Positions 1 to 13,198 of a stretch of 64,000 nucleotides of DNA are shown in pieces. The position numbers and the translations under genes are program-made. Source of the DNA: Isoetes taiwanensis (Eukaryota > Streptophyta > Lycopodiopsida > Isoetales > Isoetaceae). The DNA lies in NCBI GenBank assembly GCA_021234155.1, contig JAJEKV010000233.1:250001-314000 (forward strand), given 5' to 3'. Below the pieces are notes generated by a model. The model worked only from the letters and a program-made list of their open reading frames with translations, was not told the DNA's origin and did no database searches. Positions within the stretch are counted from its first letter, which is position 1. Each line of letters opens with the position of its first letter.

Positions 1-1233
1 AAAAAATACACGGCGTTTTTGTGGACTTAGCCGATTTTTTGCCATTTAAGGCTGGGTATAACATGTCAGTGTCCGACATTTACCGCGATGGACACCTTCA
101 TAGATAGAGAGACAAATAGATAGTATTTTAACGTCCACAGTAAAGCCTTAACGCATCACTCATCACTCCCTTTCATGGGTGGCCCTTTTACATGGGCCGT
201 TGCGGCCATTTGGTCCCATGGCCCCAACCTAAACTAAACCCCTCCCAGTTCCCGGGCCCACCCGGTCAGTTCACCGGCCCCACCCGGTCGACGCCGACCC
301 GACGCCAACGTCACCGGCGGCGCCATGTCCTCCATAGCCAGAGCTTCGATTTAGGGCATGAGAAACAGAGCTAAAGAGGGCCCCTTCGATCCCTGGCTCT
401 ACATGGAAGAATACGCCCTTCAGTGGCCAGACAGATTTGCTATGAAAATCTCGGCACTAACGGCAATCTTACCTCTGTTTTGGCTATGGAATCGAGCCTA
501 CAATTGAAGCATTTCCCAATTTTTTTTCTGCCTCGACAATCGCCCTTCTCCTTTCATTCGGCCTCGATTTGCATCGCCAGAAAGGAAGAGCTTGATTCAT
601 TGCTCTGTGGGGTGGTTGCGCGGCCCTTTTCGCCCTTTTCTGACGGGCTGGAAGTACTTTGAGCTTTGCTAGTGACAGAATTGGCCTTGGCCTTAGTATA
701 AGCTCGACAGGGCTGTTTTTTCTTCCTCGGAACATTGCACCCAGGTTGCAATCCTTGACACAGTCCCCTTTCCAGCTCGCATTCAATATTTTTTGCTCGA
801 TTGGTGCGTCTTGCTTGTAAATTCAGGATTTGAAAGCATCTTTTCATCTCCTTCCGTGCTGGAGTCATAGCTTGGATCGGTCCCGACATATATGAGAAAT
901 GAAGCTGTTGCGTTTAACTAAGACAGTCTACCTACTGAACAAAGTATTCCGGTTTTTGAGACATTGATTCGTCAATTCAATCAATTCCTTGCCAAGAACT
1001 TCTGGTTCAAGGAAAATGCACATCGACAGATTGGTTTTCTTCAACCGATGCTACTATCTTCAATTTTTGTGAGAAATGCAGAAGTGTAACATCTTTTCTG
1101 CGTTCTAGGCGTGGAATTTTGAGAAGATTGCAGGCTGGTATTATTTTTTATTATCTGGAAGAGCCATCCTTCAGCTCGCTGGGAAAATGCAGATGATTTT
1201 TGCCTGACCGATGCTTTGGAAGAGCTAATTTTC
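1..1233. other. Upstream region of the kelch gene
   Basis: No coding unit is supported here. Short open frames on both strands overlap each other and show no recognisable domain. The stretch probably holds the promoter and a 5' leader, perhaps with a leader intron, of the kelch gene starting at 1234, but I could not place a TATA box or a transcription start with confidence. Confidence 0.4.
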
Positions 1234-4200
1234 ATGGCAACAGCATCCAAATCCAGCTCCGGTAGCCATGGCCAGAACAGGCCTGTGTGGATGTACCCAG
1301 AAATAGCAGGATCAAATCCGCCAGAGAGATGGGGTCACTCAGCGTGCATGTTCGAAGGCAAGCTTTATGTATTTGGGGTAAGAACAAAAACCCAAAACCC
1401 ACATTACCCTTTCTCCAGCCATAGCCAAATCTGTCAATGAGCTCATGAATCCACACATGTTTTTTGCAGGGATGCAGAGCAGGACTTCATTTTAGCGATG
1501 TGCTAACTCTAGACCTCCGAACTATGGCATGGAGCTCTTTAGCATCTACCGGAGAACAGCCTGGTCCTAGGGATAGCCATACTGCCATTCTCTATGGCTC
1601 TAAAATGGTGATATTCGGTGGCACAAACGGTTCGAAGCGCAACAATGATGTGCATATTTTGGATCTGGAGACTCTAATTTGGAGCCAGCCTTCGGTAGAA
1701 GGGGATCCACCATGTCCTAGAGAGAGCCATACTGCTACTCTGATCAGCGAAAACAAAATGCTCGTATTTGGAGGATCTGGCGAAGGAGATTGCAACTATT
1801 TAAACGATATTCATGTTCTAGAGCTTGATTCAATGCGTTGGACAAGCCCAATTGTGACGGGGGATTTGCCTAGACGTAGAGATAGCCATACTGCAGTGAT
1901 TGTGGGTAACCAACTCATAGTTTATGGCGGAGACTGTGGTGATCGATATCTGGGCGACATTGATGTTTTAGATCTCGAAAATTTTACTTGGTCTAAGGTA
2001 CGTATTCAACCTTTTCCCAATCGGTCTTTTTGTTTCTGATTTACAATTTAAGCTTATAAGTTTTGGGTCGTCGGAATTGCAGCTTGAAACTGCGAGTTCT
2101 TCTGGTCCTGGACTTCGTGCAGGTCATATAGCCATCACTGTGGGCTTGAAGGTGAGAAATTACTCTGCTGTGGCCTGTTTGAGCTGAATTTGAACTCATT
2201 TTCAGTTGAGATGACAATGTCCCCATCTCTATGCTCTTTGGCAATTGATCCTGTTTTCGAGCTAGGTTTTTAGTTCAGATCGTGCTGTTATATTGAGTTG
2301 GGCAAATTTGTAATGCAGGTATACATCTTCGGCGGTGTTGGAGATGGCACTTATTTCAGTGATGTGTGGATGCTAGATGTTAGCTGCCCAACCTGGAGTA
2401 GAATAGATGTGGCTGGATCTCAGCCTCAGGGTCGATTTTCTCATGTTGCTACATTGATAGACGACAACATTCTATTCTATGGAGGGTAATGCTCTAAAAA
2501 TTGCCTGACCTTGTTAGGTAAATAATCCAGAAACTGAATCAGACTCAATTGTGCTTGTAGATGTGGCGAAGAAGAACGTCCCTTGGATGAATGTGTTACC
2601 CTCCATCTGGGCAGAGAAAAGTTCATACTTGGTTCACCCATGTTTAGACTCTCTAGAACTGTTTCAGACTCTGAGAAGCTTAAACGCATCAAAAGTGTAG
2701 CTGCTGAGCCCCTTGATCGAGTCCCTGCTTCTTCTTCAGAGATCCTTCGGACAAATCTGGTACAAATTTGTGTGTATTTTCATTTTAACTTTTGCTTTGA
2801 GATTGTTATACCTTGCTTATGTTTCACCATGAAAATGTCTTCAGTTAAGAAGGGATGAAATGTTCAAACATACAAATGGAGTTAAAGCAGAGAATGGAGT
2901 GCATTCTCTCAAATCTTCATGTCCCTTAAATATTCCAGGTCTAACTGATGATCTAATAAAGACCACAGTTCCAGCTCTTTGCTCAGGGTCCTCCGATGCC
3001 CTGCAGAGTACTAGATTAAGGAAAGGCTTGTTACCTTACATTGAAGCATCTCTAGCTCCTGAGAGTAAGTTTCTTCTCTAAGTTTTTCTCTAAATGGCGT
3101 ATGAATGTTGAGGACTGTTGGGTTAATTGAATTTCTCTGTACAGATGATCATGTCAAGCGCAGGAAAACTTTGCCTTTTATGGAAAAGCTTGAAGTTGCT
3201 GACTCAGAGCAGGACAATCAGTCGCAACATTCTGCAGACTCTCCCTCAAAATCAGAGCAGGAGCAAACAAGCCATAAGCTTTTACCCAAGTTCCTGAGTT
3301 CGACTTTTTCAACCACAAGTTCTGGATTTCCAGTAAAACATCAGACAACAGAACTTCACCAGCAAAAATGTCAACAACGACAGTTTTGTGTACAAAAGAT
3401 ACCCCAACAGAGTCCACAGTTTCAGGTTCTCTCAAAAATTGTGGATCAGGAGCATCAGAGAGTGGCAGCTCCAAACTTTCCATTACAAGTGCACATTCAG
3501 GCTCACCAAGCCATCTCAGTACCCGTCAATGGACATGGTCCACATGTCCAGAATGTAAAACCGCAAGATGAATTGAACAAGATATTTGCTCAAAAAACAG
3601 AAGCTTCAGTTTTAAGTGAAAAACAACAGACATGCACTGTTGCTGGAGTTCCCGTGACTCCCAAGTTGGTAAGATTAGGATCAATATTAGTACATCGTGT
3701 AATTAGTAAATTCATTTAGAGAATTAAATGGATTGAAGTGGTACAAATCTTAATTCTGACAGGTTGGTTATGAAGTAAGGGGCGTAGTTGATGGGGTATT
3801 TGAGAGCGGTTATCTTATGACTGCTCGTTTTAATGGCCAGGTTCTTCGAGGCATTTTATTCAGTCCTGTAAGTTTGCATTTTCAGAATGTTTCTACAATT
3901 TATATTCAGTCCTCCTTACATTTACTTTCTTTATTTCAGGGTCCTATCTATAATATGGAACGCAAGTTCAAAACAAGTTCCAATGGACCAACCATGGCAA
4001 GGCCAACGCCTATATTGGTTCCTGGTGGTTCAACAACTTCTAATACCACAATGGTTGGTTATCCAGTCTTCCCTAATGTTCACATGGGGAATACTTTCTC
4101 ATATGCTCATGGCGAACCTCTTACTATTTCAAGAATAGATGCTGGAAACATTAGCAGCTCAGACAAGCAAATAAATGCTGGTTATGAATCTCAAAGTAAT

Positions 4201-4632
4201 GGGATGCCAAAAGGTTCACCTACCCGCGTGGTAGATGGCACACAGTCTGTCCCTTTGCATATGAGTAGCACCTTTGTGCGCCCCCAATTTGAAGTGGCAG
4301 AATGTCCTGCAGGGATTTCTGGCCAGGAAGGCAGATGGGTTTGGCAACCTACATCTACAAGTGCTTCAACTTCATCCACATGGAATTGCCAATACGCATC
4401 ACCTCGCAGCGCAGAAAATGTGGTTTTAGCAATGCCTGCATTTCAAGGTTTTGCCTTTTCTGCAAACCACTCAAGGGATGAACCATCTACACGTAGCGGT
4501 GGTGGGGGATCTAGTAATGATTCAGGATCTCCAAATGGTGTTGAATCTACTGCAGACCTTCAGCCTGGAATGATGCTTAGTTTGGGTGGCCCAGGTCAAG
4601 CTGCATATGCAATCGCCAGCCGCAAGAGCTGA
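1234..4632 (+). CDS. Kelch-repeat protein, 9 exons
   Basis: Predicted 882-aa protein with probable exons 1234-1377, 1470-1997, 2083-2151, 2319-2485, 2561-2759, 2845-3064, 3145-3668, 3763-3867 and 3940-4632. Every junction is GT-AG and phases match. Residues 1-310 carry about six kelch blades, seen as repeated GG pairs after hydrophobic strands (VFGG, IFGG, VYGG, FYGG) and W residues following D-L/V-L-D. Residues 310-615 are a low-complexity Ser/Gln/Lys-rich linker. Around 618-653 is a compact conserved block (GVVDGVFESGYLMTARFNG) and the tail is Ser/Gly-rich. Kelch domains form beta-propellers used in protein binding; the partner is unknown. The overall layout resembles plant galactose-oxidase/kelch superfamily proteins without an F-box. 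The first ATG giving a natural N-terminus is at 1234. The gene looks intact. Confidence 0.88.
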
Positions 4633-4964
4633 TTCATATTCTGTACTTAGCATATCATGATTCTATTTTGAGCATTCTATATTTAGTCACAGGGTGACAT
4701 GTACATAGAACTAATAATCGAGAGGACTCGGGATTCTTTAACCTGCCCTCGTTTTTGTTCCTCATAACATGCTTAGAATGTGGGTAAGATATCCTTTTAA
4801 ATGTGCCTGCGATCCTTTATTCTGCAAATTGGAGTCATATCGAGAAGAGTTATGAATTTTAGATGTATTGACCACTCAAATTGAACACCACTTTAAATTC
4901 AACAGCTGCTAATGATTTGCCTTGCAATTAGATTTGATGAACCCTAAGGAGTTCATGAGAAACA

Positions 4965-5165
4965 GACTCTGAGTCATAACATGTACTTTTCTCAAGAGTA
5001 TCAACGAATAAAATTTTGGAAAACTGTTTTTGAAAGAGGTTTGTCCTCTTGTTCATAGAATGATGTTGGACTCTGAGTCATAACATGTACTTTTCTCAAG
5101 AGTATCAACGAATAAAATTTTGGAAAACTGTTTTTGAAAGAGGTTTGTCCTCTTGTTCATAGAAT
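4965..5165 (+). repeat. Tandem duplication of about 97 bp
   Basis: Two nearly identical copies (4965-5061 and 5069-5165, period 104 bp) sit about 330 bp after the kelch stop codon. Each contains AATAAA (in AACGAATAAAATTTTGG), so the duplication doubles a possible poly(A) signal region. No coding content. Confidence 0.9.
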
Positions 5166-6100
5166 AATTCAACATCGATCATGTGTGATCTAAGTAGAGC
5201 AACGTTTGCTTGGATGTTTTGTTGTCCTAATGGAGGTAACACAAAAGTTATTCAAGGAACATGCATTCTGCAAATATAGAATCACCTTTTTTTAGCCATG
5301 GAAGATGGAGAGAAGAATCACCTTTTCTTTAAGGTCTGGTTATAATGTATCCGCGAGAATAAACCGTAGAAATATAGCCTAAGATTGTTGGAGGTTTTTT
5401 TGGTATTTGTATACAAAATCATACTTTGCTGATGGTGGACAGCCCAGTTCGAAATATAACTTGTATATTTGTTTTTCAGAAGGTTTAGGGATGGCGTGGA
5501 TTGCTGCAGATGTCATGGATCCCCATACTTTCCATTTCTGGGGTCTGAATGCCGCCAAATTCCTTGTTTCTTCTCGACTTGCCTCAAATCTCTTGGTCAT
5601 CTCCAGATACAGATGCAGCTTTTCTTCTGGCAGAGTTTAAGCAAGGGCTGCAAAAGGTTAGCAAGGTTTGATTATTAGATTAAAATACAAGATCAGAGCT
5701 TGTAGTGTCATGAATCCGCATGTAGGTTGAAATCCCGACTGGCAATGAAGCTCTTGTAGGTCTACTGGATGGGAGGAATCAGAGAGCCAATGGTCTGGGT
5801 GAGAACCAATGCTCTAATTTCCTTCCATGAACCTTTGTTCCCTGTTATCTATGCACAAACTCTTGATTTTTCTACAACCCAAAGTTTTGTTTATGCTCTT
5901 CAACGAAATGAAAATAGCAGTTCACCGCAACAGAAGCCAAGGTTTTTTATTTTCCACCTACATATTCTAAACGAGGTGCACCCTGGACTACCACAATCGT
6001 CGGATTTGTCGATCCTACGATCCAGATCGTATGTTGGCTGTTATCACCTCTCGTTTCGCTCATTTATGATTGGAGACGCCTATAGTTTTGAAATATGAAA
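5166..6100. other. Intergenic, nothing recognised
   Basis: Open frames on both strands around 5379-5678 and 5769-6098 overlap each other and match no family I recognise. I see no exon-intron structure that would join them. Confidence 0.4.
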
Positions 6101-6174
6101 TACAATTTCACCTAAGGTTTTGAGGGAATATCGAACCTCTATACGACTTTGCCTAAGATTTTAGAATATGAAAT

Positions 6175-6245
6175 ACGAGGGCTCGAACCTCTCCCGAAAT
6201 AACTAATAAGGCTACTTTAACCAATATACTCAGTGAGCTAATGTG
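6175..6245 (-). mobile_element. tRNA-like SINE head (RNA polymerase III promoter)
   Basis: On the minus strand an A-box-like TAGCTCACTGAG is followed about 45 bases later by a B-box GAGGTTCGAGCCC. The spacing and sequence are those of a tRNA-derived internal Pol III promoter. A second, more degraded GAACCT block lies just upstream at about 6110-6130, pointing to a tandem or duplicated head. No complete tRNA cloverleaf is formed, so this is called SINE-like rather than a tRNA gene. Confidence 0.5.
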
Positions 6246-6249
6246 ATTA

Positions 6250-8000
6250 TTTTTTATCTTGAATCTATGTTTTTCGTATTTCAAACTTGCACAGAAGAAA
6301 AACGAGATACAAGATGGATGACCAATTGTTAAAACTAGTTGAGCTTGGTTGATCATGTAGATATTTGAAAAACTAGGGAACTTAGAAACGCTAAGCATAT
6401 GCATTTGCATATTTGGGATCATATATTCAAAGCACATGATGAGTTGGGAGTTTTGTAGCGTCCGTAATTGTAAAATATAGTAGTATCCCTGATGCTTAGC
6501 AAACTTTTAATAGGTTGCATCATCTTATGGAGCATTCCTGGGATTCTCTAGACATCTTGACTATGGACAATCACAGGAATAGGCTTGGGAAGATGAACGG
6601 ATTAGCCGACACCAAGATCTATACAAACTTTCGAAATCGCCAACTAGGATTAGAACAGAATAGGTTTTTAAACGTCCACGAAAACCAAGAGATCATGGAA
6701 TCCACGATGGGCTAGTACAACCATTACTACTAGGATTAAAAAATGGCTGCCTTGAAAGGTTCCCAAAGGGAAAACCTTTGCAGTAATGATGATACTAAAT
6801 AATTAGGAATAGATAAGTAAATCATGGTGACTACTGAAGGGTCAACAATTGAAGATGTGCATCTAGGACCTTAAGTATGTATAATGTCAAATCATGCACA
6901 TATAGTGTTCTGGGAAGTTTTGAGAGCGTGGAATGGAATGCTATTGTCAAATACCATATAATGTAGAACACATAATGTTCGATTGAAATGTGCACTCTAA
7001 TGTAACACTTTAACTCGCTATTACTTCTTCGTGTAGAGGAATGATGTACTCTATCATGTAAAGAGGAACCCCGCGACTGGCGGTAGCCAGAAATATGTCT
7101 CTTGGAGCGGGGGAATGGTGGACCAGACACCATTGCCCTGCAACATAGAAATGGGAGAGTTTTTTTCGACAAACAGATATGCACAGAGTTTTGAAGATAG
7201 TTGTTGCAAGATCCAACATTGTCTATGCACTATTTCTACGTGAAATCTATGTCGGGCTTCGAGGTCTGCTTCAGATCCGAAGTCCTGCTTCAGATTTAGA
7301 GTCATGCTTCAGATCTAAAGTCTTGCTTAAGTCTCGCTTCCATGAAGGAACTTTAGCAAAAAACATTTGGATGCACCAAAATATGGAAATAGTGATTTTT
7401 TTCATGCTTGAACTAGAATAAGGGAGGATGCTCACTGATGAACCAGATATCAAACAAATGGATCGTTGAAGCTCCTCCAGAGCTCAAATTTTGGAGGGAA
7501 TGTCTCATTGGATGCCCATAATGGCCACTTTAGAGTCCCATTAAGCGCCTTCTCTAGTGCCCTAAACAGATAGCAATGAAGTCCCAAACTTTTTGCCGCT
7601 AATAGTTCAGTCTCATGCCCTAGAATGGTTCATAAATAAGACATGGCCAAATCCATACGTTTGAGTACTCATTTTGAAGCTTATTACGATTCCACTCGGA
7701 AGCCCCATGTGCATTTAAATTTTGCCTACCCTACAAAAACCTTCTTTTTTTGGTTCTTAAATAGCGAAAATTTTTATGAGAAGAGATCTTAGGCATCTGA
7801 TTCTGTCTTTTCGCGGTTGCACCATTGAGGGCACAGGTCCATTGATGCCCCTCTCCCCCACCGATTGCAGGATACTTGGAATTCCATACATGATTAAATT
7901 ATTAGAATGTATGGAAATGTATGCTAAACCAAAGCTCTAATGGGATAGCTATTTGTTGAAATAAATATCTTAGTCTCCAATAACACATATATTGAATCAT
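6250..8000. other. Intergenic with a short degenerate repeat
   Basis: No supported gene. At 7262-7340 there are about four imperfect copies of a 19-21 bp unit around TGCTTCAGATCTGAAGTC. Otherwise AT-rich DNA with only short unsupported frames. Confidence 0.4.
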
Positions 8001-8004
8001 AAAT

Positions 8005-8085
8005 GAATTGAATTGAATGATTTTTATCGTCCAAGGAGACCAATAGACCTATGAGACCCAAAAAGCAATGCAACAGCAAATGTAA
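8005..8085 (-). mobile_element. Retroelement 3' end with the GTCTCC-TGGACGAT motif
   Basis: Read on the minus strand, the motif (GGGTCTCATAGGTC then GGTCTCCTTGGACGATAAAAATC) ends in an ATTC-rich tail. The same 3' end recurs at 13990-14045, 22280-22345, 35495-35550 and 53570-53720, with tails of ATTCT-type repeats. The layout fits the 3' terminus of a SINE or short LINE family. Confidence 0.5.
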
Positions 8086-10280
8086 CGAGGGAAGACGTGG
8101 CATATTCTTCTTTTTTATTCAAGTGCTTTGGGAGTTGCTAGAGTTAATATTTATGCTCATAATAATTCTACACTAATAGAACTAATGTCTCAAATAGAGT
8201 AAATGACAGTCAACAACATTTTATTTGAAGAGAATATTTTGACTGGAGACTTCGAGGAACATGGACTTAAGACTTTTGATTCCCGAGGAATTTAATGGTT
8301 GGAATTTACTATGTGACTCCTCCCCCCCCCCCCCCGGCCACCCATGGCCTTTTCAAATCAATGAAGTTGGGAGCTAAACCTATCTCCCACCTTTGTGATA
8401 AATGCTACTTAAGTGAGAATCTCTGGAACAGTAGTAATCGCGTGGTCAATATCCTGGCAGGGAGAACCTTTATTTTAAGTTAAATATTATATACGCTTTA
8501 GTATAAAGATTTTCAAAATTAGTTATATAATATCCCAAATTGGTATATTTGGACGGTTGTCTTTGTGGGTCTCACCTCCAAGTTATTAAGCATTGGCTAG
8601 GAGGTCCGTTATGCAGAATGAAGAAAATTGATTCTCTTATAACTCAAAATTTTCAAGCCTCTAACCAGGATTACAACAGAATTAAAGCATACACTCAAGG
8701 AGAGGATCTAAGCATTGCTTATTGGAGAAGATCAAAAAACTGAAGGAGGATGAGAAATGTGAATCTAAATATCTTTTTGCCAAAGCCAAGGTACAATAAG
8801 GAGGAATCAGATCCATGAAGTGGAAGTAAATAGTTTTAATGTGAAAAATTTGGAGACTAGGTCATGTTTTGCAATGCATTTGTTGTATAGATTGTTAAGT
8901 TTCTATTTTCAGCTCTATTTTGCCCAAAACATTATGGTACATGTGCGTGTGTGTATCTAGGATAGTACACTATGCTTTGTTATTTTGAAACTAGGGTTAC
9001 CTATTGATATGATTCACAACAATAAACCATACCTTTTATAGGTTCACAACAATAAACCATACCTTTTATCTCCTCTAAATAGAATACCAGATCTCTTCAA
9101 ACAAATCATAATCTCATAATCTGTAAACCGTCTAGGTTTGCTACAGAATCCATAGAATAAACCGTTAGCAATGACAAAATGATCTAAGTATGAAATAAGA
9201 AGACAAATAAGCACAGATCCAATGAACATAATATACGAGTTACACCAATTGATATGAGCTACACCAATAGCTCAGAATGATCCGGCTCTAGTTCACCAAA
9301 ACTAGAGGAAGATTCTTAATACAAGGCAAATAATGGCAGTTCTCCACCCAAGCGGGCCAACCGGTGTTGAGATCTGGCAGATCATTGGCAAAGCAGAAGG
9401 CTATGGCAATACTTTAAGGCAAGGATCACAGTTCCGGCAAAGGAAAACTCAATAGGCTTATGGACGAAGCGGGCTTAAGGCTGGATCAGCAGAGTCGGCA
9501 GCAGCAGCTAGTTGGAGACGTCCGGAATCTAATGCTCCTGAAAATTCGATGCAGCCTCCCTTATAAATCCGATGCTGGCTCTTTTAGACAAAAGGTTCGG
9601 CTATTATTTTAAACAAGCCTTATAAAGCTTAGCCATTAAATAATATCTTACATGATATTATTTAGCTATTACTAACTTAAAATATCTTTGCCAATTAATT
9701 GCCTTGCCTTGCCATTAATTCGCCAATCTCACACACCCATGCTAGTCCACCAAGACCAACGTTCAAGGCCACTCCCCCGAGCTACCATATCACCTATTTG
9801 CAAGAGCTTGCCTATTCTGTAACTACCTCTTAAAGATGTTCATAGCTTCTTCGAAGCTAAGAGTAAGGCGAAATGTCATGTACCCAACATGTACCATGGA
9901 AAAGCTTTTTGAGATGGGCTTCTGAAACAATCATGTTAAATTGGTTATTTGCATCCAATATCTGCTATGTATTTATAAAGTAAATACTAAGCCCTTTGTT
10001 AATGAACTTCTTCTGTCTAGCCTTGACCATGACAGAATCATCTTTATCAGCTACTGATTAAATAAAGGGATACAATACAGAGCTGCATAAAAGATCTTCC
10101 AAGAGTTATGCAAGTGTTAATGGTAAATATAGGTTCATTGACTTGAGGAACTATCTACCTCACCTACTTGTCCTCTAATGTACTCATCAACTTTTCTCCT
10201 CAAAGCAGATGGTAGCTCTTCATGGGCACCATCCTCCCTGGCCATGACGGCTAGCTGGCATCTTATTAGAGTAGCAACTG
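8086..10280. other. Intergenic, repeats only
   Basis: Contains a run of about 14 C residues near 8322-8335 and a 27-bp tandem duplication at 9011-9069 (TTCACAACAATAAACCATAC unit). No gene supported. A minus-strand open frame at 10135-10256 has an N-terminus like a real acidic/basic exon but no family I can name. It may be a captured gene fragment at the edge of the composite element. Confidence 0.35.
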
Positions 10281-10657
10281 ACGGGGGGTTACTCCGGGCA
10301 ACGAGAGCTGTCGGATGGGCATATTTACCCTTTATTCCAAGATCTCGACCGTACATAGCGATCCTCGTTTATGGGGTATGACTGTACAAATTTTTGTACA
10401 CGGTATATTAAGGTTTATAAAATACTATAAGGTTTGAGGGAATGTACTTAATGGTATTAATTTTGTACATGTATTGTAAGTTCTTATGGGCTCTCGCTGC
10501 CCTACGTAACCCCCCGTGTGAATATGCACCCAAACCAAAGGGGGTTTCAGGGGGATTGTAATTTAAAAATGTTAGATGGAATAGTTTAAGTTAATTAATT
10601 AATAGTAGTTATGTGTTGGTTGTTGTATTAAAAAAAATTTTGGGCCCTTCGGGCCCT
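10281..10657. repeat. Block A, copy 1, with inner inverted repeats
   Basis: Starts ACGGGGGGTTAC and contains its complement GTAACCCCCCGT ending at 10517; the imperfect inverted repeat is about 30 bp long. The shared sequence runs on to a terminal palindrome GGGCCCTTCGGGCCC. Copy 2 lies at 16299-16684, roughly 90% alike by eye. Could be a 237-bp MITE nested in a longer shared end. Confidence 0.75.
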
Positions 10658-10789
10658 TAGGAAAACAAAGAGATGGCAACATATCTTATGTAGAAAACTA
10701 TTGGTAACATTAAACATAAGAAAAGTTCAACGGAACAAACATAAGAAAAGTGCAATGGAACAAACACGTAATGAATAGCAACTTTAGAA

Positions 10790-11120
10790 TATGGGGCTTC
10801 TTGCAAAACCATAGTGCTGCCTATATCTTGTCAAAACTATACGTTTGAGAAATAAAGATGAGATACCATAGGACCATAGGAATTGATATTGCAACCACCA
10901 TAGATTGCAACCACAGTAGATGGTGAAGCTTCAAATTTGATGTTTAAAGAACAAATAGGGACTTGAACCCAATGCATCCTTGCAAAATAGTAGTGCTTAA
11001 AACTTGCCAAACTATACCAGCTATATCTTCATCAAATAAGGATGAGGTACTACACAAATTGATATTGCAACCACCATATATGGTGAAGCTTTAAATACGA
11101 AACAATGTTTAAAAAAAAGA
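10790..11120 (-). mobile_element. Duplicated tRNA-like SINE sequence
   Basis: Two diverged copies of about 150-170 bp (about 10790-10955 and 10960-11120). On the minus strand the second has an A-box-like TAGCTGGTATAGTTTGG and a good B-box GGGTTCAAGTCCC with tRNA-like spacing. Interpreted as tandem tRNA-derived SINE relics inside the composite element. Confidence 0.5.
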
Positions 11121-12389
11121 ACAACAAAATTACCTGTAACATAAAAGCAATGTGGCAACAAAATGTGTTATGTAGAATGTCTTGCAAGTTCTAACACTAA
11201 TGTGCAGAAAGTGCATAACTGTTGAAGTGTATGGCACCAAAACTCAAAATTATAAGCATAGAGCATGAATATAAATGATAAACGTAATGATGACACCTGC
11301 ACTTTTTTTGTTGCACTGCAAGATGCTTTTGCATTTCATCTTGAAAATCATAAACCTGATGACGAAGTGCACATGATGATGAAGTGCACCTGCATTTTTT
11401 TTTCTAGCATTGCGAAATGCTTTTGCATTTCATCTTGATAAAATACAACCTCTCTTTGCACGTAATGAGCATCCAAGGGCATGCACTATCAGGATTGCAC
11501 ATGAACTGATATTGTTGCGACTTACTAACAATAATAATGCCTTTGCCCAACATATCCCCTTTTCAAACGCCATATCCCCGCCCAAGCAAGCAAAGCGGTC
11601 TTGCATTTTTTTTTTTTAACAGATTCAAGATTAGGACAAAGAACTCACCTCTTACGCCTCAAAGCTCCAGGCTAGAGTGAGCAAAAGTAAGCCACAAAAT
11701 AACCATTTGTATTATGTATTATATTTCCATGAAATAACCAAGGCCATACCTCGTATCATAGCGGGAACAAGATTAGATGCTTGCACTAGCAACCTATATT
11801 TCAAAGCATATCGGCATTTTTTACTTCCTTGGCTTCCTTTCCGCTCCCACGCAGACACGAGTTCAAGAAACACAATCTGAAAAGGCGATGCATTGCTGCA
11901 GAAGTGTCTCTTTTGCAACATAAATTTCTTCTGATGGTTAAGCTCTTTCTGAGGGATCTTTTGAAGGCCAATACAACCACAAACCTTGCAAACCCTTGCC
12001 AAGTCTTGCATATCCTCTTTGCCACATCCAATCTATCTGATAGAAGAAGTTAACAAGACTGAAGAAAGCAGAGAAGGTTAGCTTCTTATAATGCTAGATA
12101 TTAGCGAATCTAATGTCTTTCCTTGATTTCCATTCTTTTCCAAATTTGCTTTTGAAGAAAGGAGATCTTACTGCCAGAAGAAATTTACTTTTGAAGAAAG
12201 GAGATCTTCTTGCCGTAAGCCGTCGTCGGTGTGGAGATAACGGCTTTCCCTCCAAGTAAAATGTTATATCATAACCTACATGATTCCGCTACAGTAAGAC
12301 TCCTTGCCGGACTCTATCATCACCCCTCAAAGTATTGCCAATTCTGACCAGAGCTTATGAACAAATCCCTCAAAGAGCTAGACAGAGGA
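11121..12389. other. Interior of composite element copy 1, no gene recognised
   Basis: AT-rich interior sequence. Open frames near 11410, 11677 and 11829 are short and overlap on both strands. No domain or splice pattern was convincing. Confidence 0.35.
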
Positions 12390-12698
12390 TCAAGAGGAGG
12401 AGGTGGAGCTTTCAAGAAGCATTTGGGCAGCATCTAAATGACCAGCTAAACAAGCATAATAAAGGGCAACAGAATCCAATGCATCTCGGGCATTTACGTT
12501 AACACCTTGTTCTAGTAAGATTTTGAGACGGTGGACATCACCTGCTCTAGCTGCTTCATAAACATCTCCAGCAGGTACCTTTTTGCGAGGCAGGGGTTCG
12601 TCCTCTGGCTCGTCAGCGTTCACCATTAAATTAGATTGGGGTTCCACCAGGAACCCTTGATTCTGGATTCTTCTCGATTCGTAGAGAAGCCAATCCAA
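12390..12698 (-). pseudogene. Ankyrin-BTB protein N-terminal fragment
   Basis: A 102-aa minus-strand frame contains one clear ankyrin stretch ([20 protein letters not shown], then [20 protein letters not shown]). This is strongly like the N-terminus of plant ankyrin-repeat/BTB-POZ proteins, in which one or two ankyrin repeats precede the BTB domain. Everything after the first repeats is missing. It sits between blocks A and B with no rest of the gene nearby, so it is best read as a captured host-gene exon. The N-terminal Glu/Pro-rich stretch may come from the source gene or from the surroundings. Confidence 0.7.
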
Positions 12699-13198
12699 AT
12701 ATTGTGAAGAGTAATAAGCACAAGAAAACAGAGAAAACTATAAACAAATTATAACCTACTTACCAGAATTAGGTAAGCAATGTGAGGGAAGAGAAATCAC
12801 AGGAAAGCAGTGCAGTGACATGTCCAGCAAAGGAAGTGAAGCAGGCATCTGCGTCTACACGAAGACGTGCCAAACAAGTGAGAAGTGAGACTGTGGTCCC
12901 TGTTGTGATGCCACCTAGAAGGAAAGGGAATGCACTGAAAATTTGGACCTCAGTAAAGCGTTGAATGACTTCGCATAACCTGGCCCTCATCAGTTGCGTT
13001 ACTTTGCTTATTGCACTCCTTGCTTTGGTGCTCAATTCCCAGCACCCTATCAGCGCATGATGTGTTATTGCCTGAAACATTGGTGGTCCTTTCATGCGGG
13101 AGATTTTTGACAAACTGGAATGGTTCATTCCATGCCTTTGGAGAAGTTTCTGGCATCAACACAGGCCTCGAAGGTCCCATCCCTAAAACCCTAAAAAT

